Shown: positions 22,248-30,402 of the stretch, one piece after another | How positions within the stretch are numbered: position 1 is the stretch's first letter | How the letters are laid out: the number at the start of each line of letters is the position of its first letter | Assembly (NCBI GenBank): GCA_947447385.1 | Contig: CANFKN010000002.1 | Coordinates: 1-30,471, forward strand | Direction: 5' to 3' | Origin: Microbacteriaceae bacterium | GTDB lineage: Bacteria; Actinomycetota; Actinomycetes; Actinomycetales; Microbacteriaceae | DNA length: 30,471 bases | Program-made: the position numbers and the translations under genes | Notes under the pieces: generated by a model | What the model saw: only the letters and a program-made list of their open reading frames with translations | Database searches by the model: none | What the model was told of the DNA's origin: nothing

Positions 22248-23441
22248 TTATCCACCCGAAACATTGAGCTCAGCTTCGAGAAGCGATGCAGCCTGTGCGC
22301 CTTGAAGCTCGCGTGATTCAAGCCACTTGTCTGGCAAAGCAGTGCGCTTTTCTCCACCAAGACGGCCGCGAGGGCCCTCAGCTAGCTCACCAGGGTAAGG
22401 CTCACTCGGGTCTAGAGTGGCGAGGATGTCATCCATGTGGGTCAGCGATTCGACTTGAGCGAGAGATGTTCTAAAGTCGCCACCAACCGGGTATCCCTTG
22501 AAATACCAAGCTACGTGTTTGCGAATGTCTCGGCAGGCGCGCGCTTCATCACCATCATAAAACTCGATGAGCAACAAAGTGTGACGCTTGAAATAGTCAG
22601 CAACGTGACCAAGGTTTGGCTGCACAATGTCGATTGCTGCCTCGCTGTTTGGGTTGAGGGCATAAGCGTCAAAAGCCTTCTGAAGGTCAGCGAATAGCCA
22701 CGGGCGGCCAAGGCAGCCTCGTCCAACCACAACGCCGTCAACGCCAGTTTCGCGCATCATTTTGATAGCGTCTGCAGCTGACCAGATGTCGCCGTTGCCA
22801 AGAACTTGAACGTCAGGCAACGACTCGCGAAGCTCAGCGATGGCCTGCCAGTCAGCCTGCCCAGAATAGTAATCGTTGGCGGTTCGGCCATGCAGTGCAA
22901 CAGCGGTAACGCCTGCATCTCTAGCAGCTTTGCCAGAGTCAAGAAAAGTGAGGTGGTCAGAGTCGATGCCTTTGCGCATCTTGATGGTCACAGGCACTTC
23001 GCCAGCGGCTCGCACGGCAGAGCCGACAATGCTCGCAAACAAATCGCGCTTCCAGGGCAGGGCCGCGCCGCCACCCTTGCGCGTCACTTTTGGCACAGGG
23101 CACCCGAAGTTCAAATCGATGTGGTCGGCACGATTTTCAGCAACCAACATAGTCACAGCCTCGCCGACAGTTTTGGGGTCAACGCCATAGAGCTGAACCG
23201 AACGCGTCGTTTCACTTTCGTGATGCCCAATGAGCCTCATTGACTCTTCGGTGCGTTCAACCAAAGCTCGTGAGGTGACCATCTCAGACACGAACAGACC
23301 GCTGCCGAACTCACGGCAAAGCCTGCGATATGCGGTGTTGGTGATGCCAGCCATCGGTGCCAAAATCACCGGAGTGTTGATGGCTATTGCCCCATATTGA
23401 AGGGCTGGCTTAGCGTCAGTCTGCTGCAGGTTAGCGGTCAT
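22248..23441 (-). CDS. dusB: tRNA-dihydrouridine synthase
   Basis: The 397-residue FMN enzyme reduces uridines in the tRNA D-loop. The TIM-barrel start VILAPMAGITNTAYRRLCRE carries the FMN-binding motif. DLNFGCPVPKVTRKGGGAAL contains the catalytic C114. LGNGDIWSAADA and GVVVGRGCLGRPWLF form the FMN-phosphate site, and the C-terminal helical domain follows from about residue 260. It is longer than E. coli DusB because of an extended C-terminus (PYPGELAEGPRGRLGG onwards), which is usual in actinobacterial homologues. The ATG is 2 bases after the glyS stop and has no good ribosome binding site, so it probably relies on translational coupling. Confidence 0.95.
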   Translation of the reverse strand: MTANLQQTDAKPALQYGAIAINTPVILAPMAGITNTAYRRLCREFGSGLFVSEMVTSRALVERTEESMRLIGHHESETTRSVQLYGVDPKTVGEAVTMLVAENRADHIDLNFGCPVPKVTRKGGGAALPWKRDLFASIVGSAVRAAGEVPVTIKMRKGIDSDHLTFLDSGKAARDAGVTAVALHGRTANDYYSGQADWQAIAELRESLPDVQVLGNGDIWSAADAIKMMRETGVDGVVVGRGCLGRPWLFADLQKAFDAYALNPNSEAAIDIVQPNLGHVADYFKRHTLLLIEFYDGDEARACRDIRKHVAWYFKGYPVGGDFRTSLAQVESLTHMDDILATLDPSEPYPGELAEGPRGRLGGEKRTALPDKWLESRELQGAQAASLLEAELNVSGG

Positions 23442-23443
23442 TA

Positions 23444-24823
23444 TTAGCCAAGTAGTTTAGAGCCCAAATATTCACGAAGCTTTGAAAGCGAAACGCGCTC
23501 TTGCGCCATTGTGTCTCGCTCACGAACGGTAACCGCTTGGTCGTCTAGAGACTCAAAGTCAACTGTGATGCAGAAAGGTGTGCCGATCTCGTCTTGGCGA
23601 CGGTAGCGACGACCGATTGCGCCAGAATCATCGAAGTCAATGTTCCAATACCCGCGAAGCTCTTGTGCAAGGTTGCGTGCAATAGGCGAAAGGTCTTCGT
23701 TGCGAGAAAGTGGCAAAACTGCTGCCTTGATCGGGGCCAAGCGGTAGTCGAGACGAAGCACTGTGCGCACGTCAACGCCACCCTTGGTGTTGGGCGCCTC
23801 ATCTTCGTGATATGCGTCAACCAAGAAGGCCATCAGCGAGCGCGTTAGGCCAGCGGCCGGTTCGATAACATATGGAATCCAGCGCTCGTTTTTAGTCTGG
23901 TCGAAATAGCTTAGGTCAACACCTGATTCGCGCGAGTGGGTGCGAAGGTCGAAGTCGGTGCGGTTAGCGATGCCCTCAAGCTCACCAAACTCTGAGCCGG
24001 TGAAGCCGAAGCGATATTCGATGTCAACGGTGCGCTTTGAGTAGTGAGAAAGCTTTTCGGCAGGGTGCTCAAACAAGCGCAGGTTGTCTGGGTTGATACC
24101 GAGGTCGGTGTACCAGTTCATGCGCTGTTCGATCCAGTAATCGTGCCACTGCTCGTCAGTGCCAGGCTCAACGAAAAACTCCATCTCCATCTGTTCAAAC
24201 TCACGAGTTCTAAAGATGAAGTTACCCGGTGTAATTTCGTTGCGGAATGACTTGCCGATTTGCCCAATTCCAAACGGTGGCTTGATTCGAGCAGCACTCA
24301 GAACGTTGGCGAAGTTTACGAAGATTCCCTGAGCGGTTTCAGGCCTTAGGTAGTGCAGACCTGACTCGTCTTCGGTCGGACCAAGGTGGGTTTTGAGAAG
24401 CCCGTTAAACATCTTTGGTTCGGTCCAAATGTCTTTGCCGCCACAGTTTGGGCAAGAGATTTCAGTCATGCCCTGAGGTGCACGACCCTTCTTCTCTTCG
24501 AATGCATCTTCAAGGTGATCTTGGCGAAAACGCTTGTGGCAGCTGGTGCACTCGATTAGCGGGTCAACGAACTCTGCGACGTGGCCTGAAGCCTCCCAGA
24601 CACGACGAGGCAGAATCACAGAAGAGTCAAGACCAACGATGTCTTCGCGGCTGTTGACCATGGTTCGCCACCAAGCACGCTTGATGTTCTCTTTTAGCTC
24701 GACACCTAGGGGTCCGTAGTCCCACGCAGAGCGGCTACCGCCATAGATTTCGCCGGCTTGAAAAACAAAGCCACGGCGTTTGGCCAAAGAAATAACAGCG
24801 TCTAGACGATTAGCAGTTGCCAC
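23444..24823 (-). CDS. glyS: Glycyl-tRNA synthetase, alpha2 type
   Basis: The 459-residue single-chain class II synthetase charges tRNA-Gly. Visible parts are the N-terminal RRGFVFQAGEIYGGSRSAWD, a zinc-binding pair of CxxC knuckles (C92/C95 and C124/C127), the tRNA-Gly/class II motif 2 region SFRNEITPGNFIFRTREFEQ, motif 3 AAGLTRSLMAFL, and a C-terminal anticodon-binding domain from about residue 355. The ATG has GGAG 6 bases upstream. The same layout is found in other Actinobacteria, where the gene is often labelled glyQS or glyS. Confidence 0.97.
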   Translation of the reverse strand: MATANRLDAVISLAKRRGFVFQAGEIYGGSRSAWDYGPLGVELKENIKRAWWRTMVNSREDIVGLDSSVILPRRVWEASGHVAEFVDPLIECTSCHKRFRQDHLEDAFEEKKGRAPQGMTEISCPNCGGKDIWTEPKMFNGLLKTHLGPTEDESGLHYLRPETAQGIFVNFANVLSAARIKPPFGIGQIGKSFRNEITPGNFIFRTREFEQMEMEFFVEPGTDEQWHDYWIEQRMNWYTDLGINPDNLRLFEHPAEKLSHYSKRTVDIEYRFGFTGSEFGELEGIANRTDFDLRTHSRESGVDLSYFDQTKNERWIPYVIEPAAGLTRSLMAFLVDAYHEDEAPNTKGGVDVRTVLRLDYRLAPIKAAVLPLSRNEDLSPIARNLAQELRGYWNIDFDDSGAIGRRYRRQDEIGTPFCITVDFESLDDQAVTVRERDTMAQERVSLSKLREYLGSKLLG

Positions 24824-24881
24824 GGGTGCTCCGAGTTCTAGTTGAAATGCAAGTGGGCAAAAGCCCTACGAAGTTTCTAGT

Positions 24882-25703
24882 TTAGTTTGCCGAAGGCTTA
24901 TTTGGCGCGGATGGCGCATCGATCGCTCCACCAAACCGACGAGAGCGACTCCCGAATTGCTCAATGGCTTTCCAGAGGTGACTTCTATTGAAGTCAGGCC
25001 ATGGAGTGTCTAGAAATACAAACTCAGCATATGCCGATTGCCAAAGCAAGAAGTTGCTCACGCGCTGTTCACCTGAGCTTCGCAAAAACAAATCGACGTC
25101 TGGAAGGTAAGAACTATTGAGATAGCGAGCAACGGTCTTTTCGGTGATGGTTCCCGGCTTGAGTTTGCCAGAGGCGACATCTTCGCTGATTTGATTTATC
25201 GCGTCAGTTATCTCAATGCGCGAGCCATAGTTCACGCACATGGTCAAGGTGAGAAGAGAGTTTTTCTCGGTGAGCTTTTCGGCGGCTTGGAGTTCGCTAA
25301 TGACCGAGCCCCACAGCTTTGGGCGGCGACCTGCCCAGCGAATGCGCACGCCCCATTGGTTAAGTTGGTCTCTTCTGCGACGCAACACTTCGCGATTGAA
25401 GCCCATCAAAAAGCGAACTTCGTCGGGCGATCGACGCCAGTTTTCGGTTGAGAATGCATAGACGGTTAGGTGAGTGACGCCAGCTTCGAGCGCACCTGCG
25501 ACAACATCGAGCAGAGCACCCTCGCCGGCCTTGTGACCCTCGACGCGGGTCAGACCTCGGGCATTTGCCCACCGACCGTTGCCATCCATAACGATTGCTA
25601 CGTGCTTGGGTACCTTGGTGTCGGGCGCGAGGTGGTCAGCAAGGTCTAGGTCTGTGCGTTCAATCGGCAAAAATCCGGTTTCTGGGTTGATGTTCCAGCT
25701 CAT
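24882..25703 (-). CDS. uppS: Isoprenyl transferase (cis-prenyl diphosphate synthase)
   Basis: The 273-residue enzyme makes the long-chain polyprenyl diphosphate that carries cell-wall precursors. Conserved regions are HVAIVMDGNGRWANARG with catalytic D40, G41-N42-G43-R44-W45 and R49, VEGHKAG with H57, YAFSTENWRRS, NYGSRIEI, and PDVDLFLRSSGEQRVSNFLL with the Arg/Ser residues that bind isopentenyl diphosphate. ATG 25703 is chosen because AGGA lies 5 bases upstream; a TTG at 25721 would overlap the recO end. Its place between recO and glyS is standard in this group. Chain length (C50 or C55) cannot be decided from sequence. Confidence 0.96.
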   Translation of the reverse strand: MSWNINPETGFLPIERTDLDLADHLAPDTKVPKHVAIVMDGNGRWANARGLTRVEGHKAGEGALLDVVAGALEAGVTHLTVYAFSTENWRRSPDEVRFLMGFNREVLRRRRDQLNQWGVRIRWAGRRPKLWGSVISELQAAEKLTEKNSLLTLTMCVNYGSRIEITDAINQISEDVASGKLKPGTITEKTVARYLNSSYLPDVDLFLRSSGEQRVSNFLLWQSAYAEFVFLDTPWPDFNRSHLWKAIEQFGSRSRRFGGAIDAPSAPNKPSAN

Positions 25704-25710
25704 TTGATTC

Positions 25711-26433
25711 CTACCTCTCAACGTGTTCTAGTGACTTCAAGCCACGCTCTATATGCCATCGACTATAAGCTGCAACGATACCCGAAGCCGACAGCGAAGT
25801 GTTTTCGGCACTCGCCTCAAGGAGTGGCCAATCCCCCGTCATTAGCGCTGCCAGGTGATTTCTCGTTGCCGGCTCTATTACAGCCATGCCTGGTGCACGA
25901 CAGCCATCGCAGAGCACACCACCGAGTTGCATCGAAAACGCTGCATGTTGCCCAGCTTTGTCGCAAACCGAACACTTTTCAAAGTTCGGCGCCCACCCAG
26001 CGATCGACAGAGCTCGCAACAAGTAGGAGTCGAGGATCAGCGACGAAGGGTGCTCGGCTCTAGATAGCGAGCGCAACGCGCCAACCAAAAGCAGATATTG
26101 CTGGGGTGAAGATTCATCACCGGTAAGTTTTTCTGCCGTTTCAACAATCGCAGTAGCGGCAGTGTAGGCAGCATAATCGGCAATGATTTCGCGACCATAA
26201 GAAGAAAGCGTTTCAACTTGGCTAACCGTGTCTAGCGTGCGACCTTCAAAGAGCTGAACATCGACCACCATGAACGGCTCAAGACGCGAACCGAACTTCG
26301 ACGTGGTTCGACGCACACCCTTGGCAACACCACGAATCTGCCCGTGGTAGCGAGAAAGCATCGTGACGATGCGGTCGGCTTCGCCCAGATTATGGGTTCT
26401 AAGCACGACCGCTTCGTCGCGATAAAGTGGCAC
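25711..26433 (-). CDS. recO: DNA repair protein RecO
   Basis: The 240-residue protein helps load RecA onto SSB-coated DNA in the RecFOR pathway. It has the N-terminal OB-fold start YRDEAVVLRTHNLGEADRIV and FGSRLEPFMVVDVQLFEGRT, then a helical domain. A zinc knuckle has C154-x2-C157 and C175-x2-C178. The start is GTG 26433, 5 bases after the leuA stop, with AAGAGG 9 bases upstream. It ends 7 bases before uppS and its last codons supply the uppS ribosome binding site. Confidence 0.95.
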   Translation of the reverse strand: MPLYRDEAVVLRTHNLGEADRIVTMLSRYHGQIRGVAKGVRRTTSKFGSRLEPFMVVDVQLFEGRTLDTVSQVETLSSYGREIIADYAAYTAATAIVETAEKLTGDESSPQQYLLLVGALRSLSRAEHPSSLILDSYLLRALSIAGWAPNFEKCSVCDKAGQHAAFSMQLGGVLCDGCRAPGMAVIEPATRNHLAALMTGDWPLLEASAENTSLSASGIVAAYSRWHIERGLKSLEHVER

Positions 26434-26438
26434 GGTTG

Positions 26439-28175
26439 TTAGCCTCTTATGGCGCGGTTTACACCTGAAATTACGGCTTTTAGCGAGGCGGTTGCGATGT
26501 CACCATCGATGCCAACGCCCCAAAGCGTGCGGCCCTGGTATTCAAGCTCGATGTAGGCAGCAGCTTGAGAGTCACTGCTTGCGCCAAGCGTGTGCTCAAC
26601 ATAGTCAAGCAGACGCACTTCAACACCCTGTTGCGAGAGAACATTCAAGAATGCTGAAATTGGCCCGTTACCAGTGCCTGCAACTGCAACTTCGCCAGCT
26701 CCGTCGCGAAGTGTGACTTCGAGATTGACAACGCCATCCATCTCGCTTGAGGTGCGCATTTTCTTTAGCTCAAAGCGACCCCATTTGAGCTCAGGTTTGT
26801 CACTCGGTGCTGGCAAATATTCGTCGCTGAACGTGTGCCACAGAGCTTCAGAAGTCACCTCACCACCGCTCTGGTCAGTTTTATTCTGCACCACGCGTGA
26901 GAATTCAATTTGCAACTTGCGAGGTAGGTCGATGTTGTGATCTGCCTTCAAAAGGTATGCCACACCACCCTTGCCCGACTGCGAATTAACTCGGATTACC
27001 GCCTCATAGCTGCGACCAACATCTTTAGGATCAATGGGCAAATAAGGCACTGCCCAAACTAAATCGTCAACCGAAACATCGCGGTCAGAAGCCTCTTTGT
27101 GCATAAGCTCAAAGCCCTTTTTAATCGCGTCTTGATGCGAACCGCTAAATGCGGTGTAAACCAAATCGCCGCCGTATGGGCTGCGCTCGGGCACAGGCAA
27201 CTGGTTGCAATACTCAACGGTGCGCTTAATCTCATCAAGATTGCTGAAATCAATGTGCGGGTCAATGCCTTGGCTGAACAGGTTTAGACCAAGCGTTACT
27301 AAGTCAACGTTGCCGGTGCGCTCACCGTTGCCAAACAAGCATCCTTCGATGCGGTCGGCCCCAGCCAAGTATCCGAGTTCAGCAGCTGCGACGCCGGTGC
27401 CTCGATCGTTGTGCGGGTGCAACGAGATTAGAACGCTGTCACGGCGTGCAATGTGACGTGACATCCATTCAATCGAGTCGGCATAAACATTTGGTGTTGC
27501 CATTTCAACTGTTGCCGGCAAGTTGATAACCATCTGACGCTGTGGGGTCGGTTTGATGATCTCGATTACCGCGTTGCAAACTTCTAGGGCATATTCAAGT
27601 TCAGTGCCGGTGTAGCTCTCTGGAGAATACTCATAGAAGAACTCGGTGCCGGAGGTTTTGGCTTCAAGTTCAAGGCACTTCTCGGCTGCGTGGGTTGCAA
27701 TTGCCATGATGCCCGCTTTGTCTTGGTTGAAGACAACACGACGTTGCAAAACTGAAGTTGAGTTATAAAAGTGAACGATGGCCTTTTTTGCGCCAACCAA
27801 CGATTCGTAGGTGCGCTCAATCAATGCATCGCGCGCTTGAGTCAAAACCTGAATGGTGACGTCGGCAGGAATGTGACCATCTTCAATAAGTAGTCGCACG
27901 AAATCGAAATCTGTTTGGCTAGCCGAAGGAAAACCCACTTCGATCTCTTTGTAACCCATTTTGACGAGCAACTGGAACATCTTGAGCTTGCGCTCAGGGC
28001 TCATTGGGTCTATAAGTGCCTGGTTGCCATCTCGAAGGTCGACAGCGCACCAGCGAGGCGCCTGCTTGATCGTCTTGCTAGGCCAAGTTCGGTCTTCAAG
28101 TTCAACGTTGATTTGCTCGTGGAACGGAACATATTTGTGAACCGGCATGCCCGATGGGCGTTGAGTGTTTTGCAT
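26439..28175 (-). CDS. leuA: 2-isopropylmalate synthase
   Basis: The 578-residue enzyme condenses acetyl-CoA with 2-ketoisovalerate in the first committed step of leucine synthesis. Catalytic features are RWCAVDLRDGNQ (R48, metal ligand D49), EVGFPSASQTDFDF, the metal-binding LHPHNDRG (H253, H255) and LFGNGERTGNVDL. The C-terminal regulatory domain (from about 440) gives leucine feedback inhibition in this family. Length matches the long actinobacterial type. TAGGAG lies about 9 bases upstream of ATG 28175. The 5' leader encodes a Leu-rich peptide with alternative stems, so transcription is probably attenuated by leucine supply. Confidence 0.97.
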   Translation of the reverse strand: MQNTQRPSGMPVHKYVPFHEQINVELEDRTWPSKTIKQAPRWCAVDLRDGNQALIDPMSPERKLKMFQLLVKMGYKEIEVGFPSASQTDFDFVRLLIEDGHIPADVTIQVLTQARDALIERTYESLVGAKKAIVHFYNSTSVLQRRVVFNQDKAGIMAIATHAAEKCLELEAKTSGTEFFYEYSPESYTGTELEYALEVCNAVIEIIKPTPQRQMVINLPATVEMATPNVYADSIEWMSRHIARRDSVLISLHPHNDRGTGVAAAELGYLAGADRIEGCLFGNGERTGNVDLVTLGLNLFSQGIDPHIDFSNLDEIKRTVEYCNQLPVPERSPYGGDLVYTAFSGSHQDAIKKGFELMHKEASDRDVSVDDLVWAVPYLPIDPKDVGRSYEAVIRVNSQSGKGGVAYLLKADHNIDLPRKLQIEFSRVVQNKTDQSGGEVTSEALWHTFSDEYLPAPSDKPELKWGRFELKKMRTSSEMDGVVNLEVTLRDGAGEVAVAGTGNGPISAFLNVLSQQGVEVRLLDYVEHTLGASSDSQAAAYIELEYQGRTLWGVGIDGDIATASLKAVISGVNRAIRG

Positions 28176-28196
28176 TTCTGAGGTCTCCTAAGTGCT

Positions 28197-28272
28197 AAAA
28201 AGATTGTCTTCTTCAGGCCAACAGCAAGCACCGCGGAGAGGATGGCCTTGGTTAGGCCTCGCCGCGGCAGCT
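28197..28272 (-). promoter_or_regulatory. leuA attenuator: alternative stems and T run
   Basis: After the Leu codons the minus strand shows CCGCGG (28267-28262), AGGCCT (28259-28254), AAGGCC (28249-28244), CCGCGG (28236-28231), GGCCT (28219-28215) and TTTTT (28201-28197). The two CCGCGG blocks can pair enclosing the first AGGCC/GGCC hairpin, or the middle AAGGCC can pair with the last GGCCT nearer the T run. These choices exclude each other, as in ribosome-controlled attenuation. The exact terminator stem is not certain because 13 bases lie between the last GGCCT and the T run. Confidence 0.65.
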
Positions 28273-28296
28273 GAGAAGAAGGAGCTCAAAATGCAC
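28252..28296 (-). CDS. leuL: leuA leader peptide with four tandem leucine codons
   Basis: A short frame starts at GTG 28296 and ends at TAA 28252, encoding MHFELLLLSCRGEA (14 residues). Residues 5-8 are CTC CTT CTT CTC, four Leu codons in a row. The stop codon falls inside the AGGCCT arm of the first hairpin, as needed for a stalled ribosome to shift pairing. Comparative studies have proposed leader-peptide attenuation upstream of leuA in Actinobacteria. No Shine-Dalgarno sequence precedes it; TACTCT ends 6 bases upstream, suggesting the transcript begins at the GTG itself. Confidence 0.75.
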   Translation of the reverse strand: MHFELLLLSCRGEA

Positions 28297-28302
28297 GCTT
28301 TT

Positions 28303-28331
28303 AGAGTAGCACGCGAGTGGGCTCTCGTCTA
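28303..28331 (-). promoter_or_regulatory. Candidate promoter of the leuA leader transcript
   Basis: On the minus strand TAGACG (28331-28326, 4 of 6 to TTGACA) and TACTCT (28308-28303, fits TAnnnT) are 17 bases apart. The start of transcription would fall on or next to the leader GTG at 28296. The -35 overlaps the era stop codon. Confidence 0.5.
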
Positions 28332-29270
28332 GAAACCGAGCTTGCCCAGCTGTTTCGGGTCGCGCTGCCAATCTTGAGCAACCTTAACGTGAAGATTTAG
28401 ATAAATCTTTGACCCAAGTAGAACTTCAATTTCGGCACGGGCACGACTGCCAACGTCACGAAGGCGCGACCCTTTATGACCGAGAATAATGCCCTTCTGG
28501 CTATCACGTTCGACGAAAATGTTGGCGTGAATGTCGATTAGATTTTTGCCATCGCGCTTGCCCATCTCATCGATGGTGACTGCTAGTGAGTGCGGTAGTT
28601 CGTCGCGCACACCTTCAAGAGCTGCCTCGCGAATCAGTTCACAAATTCGTTGTTCGTTGCTCTCGTCAGTCACCCACTCGGTTGGATACAAGGCTGGTGA
28701 GGTCGGCATCAGGTCGACTAAAACTTTAACTAGATCTTCGAGTTGGTCGCCCTCGATTGCAGAAACCGGAATGATGGCTGCCCATTCGCGTAACTCTTGA
28801 ACAGCTAGCAGTTGCTCAGCAAGTGCCTTTCGGTCTACGAGTTCACTCTTGGTTACAACAGCAACCAACTTGGCACCGCGAAATTGATCCAATGAAGCAT
28901 TGATGAACGTGTCACCGACACCAATTTTCTCGTTCGCTGGAATGCAAAAACCAATCACGTCAACATCAGAAAGCGTTGATTCAACAAGATTGTTGAGGCG
29001 CTCACCGAGAAGTGTGCGCGGCCTGTGCAAGCCGGGTGTGTCAACCAGCACAAGCTGCCCATAAGGTCGGTGCACAACACCACGAATGGCGCGGCGAGTG
29101 GTCTGCGGCTTCGAGCTAGTAATGGCGATTTTCTGGCCAACAAGAGCATTTGTCAGAGTCGATTTGCCCACGTTGGGCCTACCAACAAAAGATGCAAACC
29201 CAGCCTTGTGGTTCTCAGAGGAGTTGAAATCTGAGTTTTTAGGTGCAGGGCTTTTTGGATTGTTGGTCAA
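28329..29270 (-). CDS. era: GTPase Era
   Basis: The 313-residue GTPase binds 16S rRNA and assists small-subunit assembly. The G domain shows G1 GRPNVGKST (30-38), G3 DTPG (77-80) and a G5-like SAIEGD. The G4 motif, usually NKxD or TKxD, reads TKSE (140-143), with Glu in place of the Asp that reads guanine. The C-terminal KH domain is clear: GIILGHKGSRLRDVGSRAR at about 265-285 followed by LHVKVAQDWQRDP. The start is TTG 29270, 4 bases after the corC stop; no ATG lies in the usable N-terminal region. It follows ybeY and corC, the standard order for ribosome-maturation genes in Actinobacteria. Confidence 0.95.
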   Translation of the reverse strand: MTNNPKSPAPKNSDFNSSENHKAGFASFVGRPNVGKSTLTNALVGQKIAITSSKPQTTRRAIRGVVHRPYGQLVLVDTPGLHRPRTLLGERLNNLVESTLSDVDVIGFCIPANEKIGVGDTFINASLDQFRGAKLVAVVTKSELVDRKALAEQLLAVQELREWAAIIPVSAIEGDQLEDLVKVLVDLMPTSPALYPTEWVTDESNEQRICELIREAALEGVRDELPHSLAVTIDEMGKRDGKNLIDIHANIFVERDSQKGIILGHKGSRLRDVGSRARAEIEVLLGSKIYLNLHVKVAQDWQRDPKQLGKLGF

Positions 29271-29274
29271 TGTG

Positions 29275-30402
29275 TCAATCTTTCTCGTTCAAAGCGGCTT
29301 GAACATCGGCTAAATCTGAATTGCGACTGACTCGAATCGAAATCAGCCTCTTGCGTCGAGCTTCAATTCGCTCTGCCGTAAGGGTTAAACCTGAAACTTC
29401 GACGCTGTCACCAACCTCGGCAAGCCGGCCCAAGTGCTTCGTCAGAAGACCGCCGACACTGTCAACGTCTTCATCTTCAAGTTCAAGTTCAAAAAGTTCA
29501 CCAAGGTCAAACAGCGAATATCTAGCCGTAACCATGTATTCGTTGGAGTTCAGCTCGATGAAGCTCGCACTTTCGCGATCGTACTCGTCGGCGATTTCAC
29601 CGACAATCTCTTCAATCAAGTCTTCCATAGTGACAAGCCCTGCCACGCCACCATATTCGTCAACGATGATAGCGATGTGAGTAGCCGAAGCTTGCATGTC
29701 ACGCAGCAAATCATCGACCGGCTTGAACTCTGGAACGAATACTGCTGGCCTTGCTAAATCTGCTACTGCCAAAAGGGCTACCTTGTTGGGTGATTCGTGT
29801 TGAAGCCGGGCTACGTCTTTGACATAAAGCACTCCGCGAATGTCGTCAATTGTTTTGCCGACCACGGGCAGACGCGAGTATCCGCGATTTAGGAACACAC
29901 CAAGAGCTGTGCTGAGTGAAGCCTCAGCCGCAACGGTTGCCATGTCGATGCGCGGAACCATAACTTCACGCACGATGGTTTCAGTGAACTCTTCAACCGA
30001 TTCGTGCAGCTCTTGCTCGAACTCTTCTGGCTGTTCAGGCTTGGGCAATGAAATCGGAGCAAAAGTGGCCCAAAACCAATCGACGAGCGGGTTGGCGAGT
30101 CTTAACGTGGTTGCCCCGATTTTGATATGCCCAAGTGTGCGACTAGCAAACTGCGACACCGCGACCAAACTGAACATCAGAATCGAAGCAACAACAGCCA
30201 CCAAAGACCAGTGCAGGCCCGTTGGAGCTAGCGCTTGGCCCAGAACTATGCCGAAGATTCCGACGAGGGGAACCCTCAAGAATGCTAAAGCCTCTGCCTT
30301 GTGTGAACTTTCGCCGTGAAAACGCACCGCTGCTTCGAGCACTGCCACAAAAACTGACAGCAACCCAATCACAATGGCTGTTAGAACAGCGAAAACTAAC
30401 AA
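29275..30402 (-). CDS. CNNM/CBS-domain membrane protein (CorC/HlyC family, 'hemolysin' type)
   Basis: The 375-residue protein has three or four N-terminal hydrophobic segments (about 1-25, 45-60, 66-85, 105-118) forming a short CNNM/DUF21 domain. A CBS pair follows, with EVMVPRIDMATV (from about 145) and IVDEYGGVAGLVTMEDLIEE (about 246-265). A CorC/HlyC transporter-associated domain occupies roughly residues 285-365. Relatives are linked to magnesium or cobalt efflux; the old hemolysin label is not meaningful. Compared with usual 420-450-residue homologues the membrane part is short. The start is TTG 30402, directly after the ybeY stop TAG, with AGAGG 5 bases upstream within ybeY. Confidence 0.9.
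   Translation of the reverse strand: MLVFAVLTAIVIGLLSVFVAVLEAAVRFHGESSHKAEALAFLRVPLVGIFGIVLGQALAPTGLHWSLVAVVASILMFSLVAVSQFASRTLGHIKIGATTLRLANPLVDWFWATFAPISLPKPEQPEEFEQELHESVEEFTETIVREVMVPRIDMATVAAEASLSTALGVFLNRGYSRLPVVGKTIDDIRGVLYVKDVARLQHESPNKVALLAVADLARPAVFVPEFKPVDDLLRDMQASATHIAIIVDEYGGVAGLVTMEDLIEEIVGEIADEYDRESASFIELNSNEYMVTARYSLFDLGELFELELEDEDVDSVGGLLTKHLGRLAEVGDSVEVSGLTLTAERIEARRKRLISIRVSRNSDLADVQAALNEKD

Noticed and set aside
28176..28328. T-box riboswitch upstream of leuA
   Set aside because: I see no T-box AGGGTGGNACCGCG-like sequence or specifier loop. The four-Leu leader peptide explains the region better.
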